A stretch of 64,000 nt of DNA, from assembly GCA_963576475.1 (NCBI GenBank), contig OY754984.1, positions 21,849,215 to 21,913,214 on the forward strand, read 5' to 3'. A model generated the notes under the pieces. That model saw only the letters and a program-made list of their open reading frames with translations. It ran no database searches and was not told where the DNA came from. Numbering within the stretch: position 1 is the first letter of the stretch; each line of letters starts with the position of its first letter. Positions 60,441-64,000 of this stretch are shown piece after piece. The DNA is from Molanna angustata. Its lineage: Eukaryota; Arthropoda; Insecta; Trichoptera; Molannidae. A program made the position numbers and the translations under genes.

Positions 60441-61342
60441 TCTTTTTGTCCATTTTCTTCAAAATTTTGTATACCTACTAATTTTTAATAGTAATTGTTT
60501 TACACTGTGCAGCTTAAAAAAATAATGTAACATCCGCAAACGAAATTGGTCTCTGATATATATTTATTTATTTTATTTCTTTCATTTATTTTATTTCTTT
60601 TATTTATAAAAATCGAGTACAATTAATATGAAATAATGTATTCATGCTCACTAGGATAAACGAGGTTAAATAAATTCACATTTTTGACAGACAAAACAAC
60701 ATGTCACTGTCACTAATGTCGCCAGTTGGGTACTTATAAACCACTTGTAACAATATTTTTAAAAGAATGTAAATGATAAATAATACAATAACATAAACAA
60801 TATTGTTTACATTGAATTGGTTGTAATATTTGTTTGAATGACTATCTTTGTTAGGTTTAAATAAAAATTAAACATTAAATTAATCATTAAAGAAAGTGTT
60901 GATTTGATTATCGCGTAACGCGTGTCTGGCGACGTATATTTGTAATTGATTAACCCCATACCATCCCTATACCTTGTCGTTGGGAAGTGTCGAAGAGAAC
61001 CGCAAAGGGTTGACCACAAATGGGCACACTACAGATCTTCTTGTCCTTCTTCTTCTTCATCTAACTTAATACCTACATACATACATGCATGCGGGTGTCG
61101 AGCGAAGGGGGACCAGACAGGCACAAGTTTGGAAACCACTGGACTGATAACAACAAGAACAATAACAAACTTTGGGACCTGGGAATGCACACTATTGGAT
61201 ATATTAGACAAATACATACTTACATACCATCACACCATGTCACTTATGGGGTTAGCAGAGAGAACCGAGCTCCATACTCCTGTTTTTTGCACAAATCACT
61301 GACTTTATTTCTTTCTGTAAACATAAACATAAATCATTTTTG
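60441..61342. other. No recognisable gene
   Basis: AT-rich, with a GC-richer patch at 60950-61260 open on both strands but without a domain. Confidence 0.4.
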
Positions 61343-61490
61343 AATTATTAATTAGCTATAAACCACTTGTTTTTTGAGTCACTTCGCGACATGTTTCGGA
61401 AGCGGGGTCGATGGAAGGACAGCGCTTCCGAAACATGTCGCGAAGTGACTCAAAAAACAAGTGGTTTATAGCTAATTAATAATTCAAAAA
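61343..61490. repeat. Foldback with hammerhead-like 3' half
   Basis: Two ~62-66-bp perfect arms (61343-~61405 and ~61424-61489). The right arm contains CTTCCGAAACATGTCGCGAA: the GAAA box plus palindromic ACATGT and C, as in the PLE ribozymes; upstream GATGGAAG could be the second half of CTGANGA plus stem II. The first core box is missing. Probably two facing PLE repeat ends. Confidence 0.65.
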
Positions 61491-61560
61491 TGGTTTATAT
61501 TAACTACCATAAAATATCCGCCGAATCATTAAATGATATAAACATAAATGTTGGAAGAAT

Positions 61561-61700
61561 AAGATGGATCGGTGGCAGAGCACCTAGAGTGCTGTATTAG
61601 TAATCCAGAGGACGCGGGTTCGAGTCTCGCCTACCGATTTCGTTCACCTTGAGCACAAGCATTTATGTCTTATTTAATTTATGCATGAGGATGTACATTA
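61561..61700 (+). repeat. tRNA-derived SINE family A, copy 4
   Basis: GATCGGTGGCAGAGCACC (A-box) and GCGGGTTCGAGTCTCGCC (B-box), then the family A body. Confidence 0.8.
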
Positions 61701-61980
61701 TTATATTCTTGTTACGAGTATTGCCATTTGACAATAAACTTCATAAACGAAACATGTATTTTTTACATTTGTCACGAAATTACATTAGCATTAGCCCTTT
61801 TACATCAAGTAATATTTCATACTACACTAAAACGTACACTTGCACCTATATATTACTTCAACCTACCACTAAACCTTATAAAAATTAACTTACACTATGA
61901 TGAATAAGAAATAATATAACTTTTTATTTTATAATATATATAATAATAACTTGGTATACACCACTTTTGAGCACAAATAA

Positions 61981-62022
61981 CTGTCGACCGGTTTCGAGAA
62001 CGATGTTCTCATCTTCAGGATG
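61981..62022 (-). ncRNA. Hammerhead-ribozyme-like motif, left arm of PLE 2
   Basis: Minus strand: CTGAAGA, T, stem II GAGAAC-ATC-GTTCTC, GAAA, palindromic stem III ACCGGT, C. Stem II pairs perfectly; stem I is weaker (two pairs, then mismatches). Confidence 0.55.
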
Positions 62023-62208
62023 ACTTACGTACTAAATTAAAAATGAAAATATAGACTTAACCTAAACTAAAGATGTGGGAGGAGTCAATTCAAAAGTAGT
62101 GGGGCAAGCGACAACCCGGTGTTTAGGAAACGCAAGATATAAATTATTTATTAATATATTTATTATTTTTTTTTTATTTTTATTATTATTAATTTAATCT
62201 ATGTTAAT

Positions 62209-63114
62209 TTATTTGATAGGGAATATATTTAGTAACGGACTATTAGGAAAATTAATTTGATTGTTTATTATATCCTGGTTATTGTTTATGCTTTTCCTAA
62301 TTTCTAATATTTCCAAATCAGCTAATTTTAAATTTGAATGTCCTGTATGTAATATCTGTAAACCTGTATTAATGTCAAAATGATGATTAAATTCTATAAG
62401 GTGTTCAGCGAATTCTGAAAAATTATTATTTTTCAGACAGCGTAAGTGTTCTTGTGTTCTAATTTGAAAATTTCTATTTGTTTTCCCTATATAAAATTGA
62501 TTACAGTCATTACAACTTAATTTGTATACTCCCGATTTTTCTAATTTATTTATCTTGTCTTTATTATTAAGTATTATATTTTTCAGTTTATTATTTGTAT
62601 AGAAGGCTGGTGAAATTGTGTTCGGGATATTCTTTTTTATTAGATTTGATATATCATTGTTAAAAAATAATAATTTTCTCCATTTTTTATTGTTGTTATC
62701 CTCAATTATTTTTGGGTAAAGGTATTGGTCTTTAAAAGTTTTCTTTATTTTTTTGTTTAAAATATTATTGACAATTTCATCCTTGTAACCATTGTTACGG
62801 GCAATTTGTTTTATAGTGTTCAATTCTTTCAAATAATTATCTCTCGATAAGGGAATTTTTAAAAGTCTATTAATCATTGAATGAAAAGCTGACATCTTTT
62901 GTGACACGGGGTGGTTAGAAGAGTTATGTATTATTAAATCCGTGTATGTGGTTTTTCTGTAAATTTTATAATCTAATTTGTTATCAAGTATGGAAATTGT
63001 TAAATCTAAAAAATTTAAACTTAAATCTTCACCTATCTCTAATGTAAATTTAATATTCTTATGTAATTTATTTAGGAAGTTAAGGAACACGTTAAGCTGT
63101 CTTTTTATACCCAC
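62209..63114 (-). CDS. Penelope-like element protein: RT C-terminus plus GIY-YIG endonuclease
   Basis: A 301-residue frame. Residues ~30-115 match the end of the PLE RT (LNFLDLTISIL, then YRKTTYTDLIIHNSSNHP). The GIY-YIG nuclease spans ~190-290 with SGVYKLSCNDCNQFYIGKTN, IRTQEHLRCL and LEILEIRKSI. The gene begins near the right inverted repeat without the RT catalytic core, so it cannot support movement alone. The apparent Met at 63114 is at the truncation point and probably not a native start. Base use is as AT-rich as its surroundings. Confidence 0.9.
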   Translation of the reverse strand: MGIKRQLNVFLNFLNKLHKNIKFTLEIGEDLSLNFLDLTISILDNKLDYKIYRKTTYTDLIIHNSSNHPVSQKMSAFHSMINRLLKIPLSRDNYLKELNTIKQIARNNGYKDEIVNNILNKKIKKTFKDQYLYPKIIEDNNNKKWRKLLFFNNDISNLIKKNIPNTISPAFYTNNKLKNIILNNKDKINKLEKSGVYKLSCNDCNQFYIGKTNRNFQIRTQEHLRCLKNNNFSEFAEHLIEFNHHFDINTGLQILHTGHSNLKLADLEILEIRKSINNNQDIINNQINFPNSPLLNIFPIK

Positions 63115-63196
63115 TCTCCCACATCTTTAGTTTAGGTTAACTCCCACATCTTTAGTTTAGGTTAAGTCTATATTTTCATTTTTAATTTAGTACGTA

Positions 63197-63243
63197 AGTC
63201 ATCCTGAAGATGAGAACATCGTTCTCGAAACCGGTCGACAGTT
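63197..63243 (+). ncRNA. Hammerhead-ribozyme-like motif, right arm of PLE 2
   Basis: The mirror of 61981-62022: core CTGAAGA at 63204-63210, stem II 63212-63226, GAAA 63227-63230, ACCGGT 63230-63235, expected cleavage after C63236. Confidence 0.55.
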
Positions 63244-63301
63244 ATTTGTGCTCAAAAGTGGTGTATACCAAGTTATTATTATATATATTATAAAATAAAA
63301 A

Positions 63302-63640
63302 TTATAATGACGCCACAAAGTTACTTCCTTAAAAATAAAACTGAATTAATAATATAACTGATTTATATAACGCTACTCTGTGACAGGCATAGCCTAGTAG
63401 AGTATCCTAATGCACAAATTAAAATAAATATGTGTATACTTACCTATGATTTAAACTTTTAACTTAATTTTAATTAATTCCTTCTATATCCTTCCGTAAC
63501 CTCCTTTTCCTCATTGCTATGATCAGTGTTATTTTTATAATTCTTTTATTTTTAAACTCTCTTTTAATTTTTTTTTTCATTTTGTATTTTTTTTTTATAT
63601 TTCTTACTCGTTTATGTTATTTTTTATCAATTTATTTCTC
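63302..63640 (+). mobile_element. LINE 3' UTR-like sequence
   Basis: Contains CTCTGTGACAGGCATAGCCT followed by AGTAGAGTATCC, the hairpin type seen at the other LINE ends. The remainder is T-rich. Confidence 0.55.
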
Positions 63641-63687
63641 ACTTAATTAGTACTGTACCAATTTAACTAAGAGACTTCACGTTGCTC

Positions 63688-63775
63688 GGGTTGGTTGGAA
63701 GAAATTGCCTTATGGCAATAAACCTGCCTTTTTACACATGTACATAAATTATATAAATAAATAAATAAATAATTT
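63688..63775 (+). repeat. Retroelement 3' tail with hairpin and (AAAT)n
   Basis: GGGTTGGTTGGAAGAAATTG, then CCTTATGGCAATAAACCTGC, ending in an AAATAAATAAATAAAT run. Confidence 0.72.
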
Positions 63776-63828
63776 TAGTACTATACATTTTATTTACTAC
63801 TTTATCAAGTTATATTGTACCTACATGT

Positions 63829-64000
63829 GAGGCACCGGCTTAGAATAGTGCTTCCACTCTTTTCTATTATTGTTTTCGAGTGTCCCGTAAGAACCGGGTT
63901 ATCGAAAATACAACAGGCAACAATAACATCTCACATAGTTCAGCAATGAGGTTCACCATCACACATTCTGAATGTAGTGTTTCGGGTGTCTCGTAAGAGC
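63829..64000 (+). repeat. Dispersed repeat family C, cut by the window end
   Basis: GAGGCACCGGCTTAGAATAG onward, matching 1656-1945; only its first ~170 bp are inside. Confidence 0.75.

Larger units (their letters stand above)
61921..63301 (-). mobile_element. Penelope-like element 2 with inverted terminal repeats
   Basis: Arms 61921-62085 and 63140-63301 are complementary; the centre encodes a minus-strand PLE protein fragment. A 26-bp block (ACTCCCACATCTTTAGTTTA and its continuation) is tandemly duplicated at 63113-63165. The N-terminal RT is missing, so the copy is 5'-truncated or internally deleted. Each arm holds a hammerhead-like core. Confidence 0.88.

Overview
This is AT-rich insect nuclear DNA in which I find no intact host gene. 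Almost everything recognisable is transposable-element (TE) DNA, old and young, with microsatellites and tandem repeats between. Lepidoptera is my best guess (inference), from the dispersed TAGGTACCTAC-type motifs, tRNA-headed SINEs and retroelement tails with an ATTGCC..GGCAAT hairpin. Nothing is bacterial: coding regions are split by GT-AG introns and all gene families are eukaryotic TE families.

Layout. 1-13.1 kb: AT-rich filler, a 453-bp (TA)n tract, two minisatellites (4.45-4.9 and 5.4-5.9 kb), an inverted/direct repeat cluster split by a SINE (6.2-7.8 kb), several dispersed-repeat copies, a decayed non-LTR retrotransposon 3' end (9.4-10.35 kb) and a GC-richer stretch (10.8-11.57 kb). 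13.16-35.1 kb: a nested TE stack. A decayed LINE reverse transcriptase is split by a small MITE and by a BEL/Pao LTR retrotransposon (13735-34711) with perfect 5-bp target duplications (TATTA). The BEL 3' LTR is in turn split by a 14.8-kb DNA transposon (19733-34509; AT duplication, AGGC(A/G)TGATGAC terminal repeats). Its gene content, a THAP-DDE transposase and a convergent SWIM-YqaJ nuclease, matches the ISL2EU group of PIF/Harbinger-like transposons. It has also grown inside: one exon is tandemly copied, a block holding the transposase C-terminal half is duplicated, and each block ends in an array of ~329-bp satellite units.

35.1-43.5 kb: RTE-type LINE scrap, a piggyBac-like terminal-repeat trimer, a tRNA-derived SINE, a GC-richer stretch, a dense set of tandem repeats (38.4-40.4 kb), a dispersed TE copy and a MITE. 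43.5-44.8 kb: a Penelope-like element (PLE) reduced to its GIY-YIG endonuclease between ~405-bp inverted terminal repeats, each carrying a hammerhead-ribozyme-like core. 44.8-57.6 kb: LINE, SINE and MITE pieces, including a Harbinger-like MITE with TTA duplications and a nested 59-bp perfect hairpin, plus a (TA)n tract. 57.6-60.45 kb: a 2.3-kb inverted repeat followed by a 74-bp tandem array with a 148-bp higher-order period. 61.3-63.3 kb: a foldback with hammerhead-like sequence, a SINE, and a second PLE (reverse transcriptase C-terminus plus GIY-YIG) between inverted repeats with ribozyme-like cores. 63.3-64 kb: LINE 3' UTR and a dispersed-repeat copy running off the end.

Functional logic. 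The transposase would cut and rejoin the ISL2EU-like element; its YqaJ partner is presumed to process DNA, but its gene has one in-frame stop. The BEL polyprotein is broken by one 1-nt frameshift in the reverse transcriptase. So the two largest elements are recently arrived but each carries a visible lesion.
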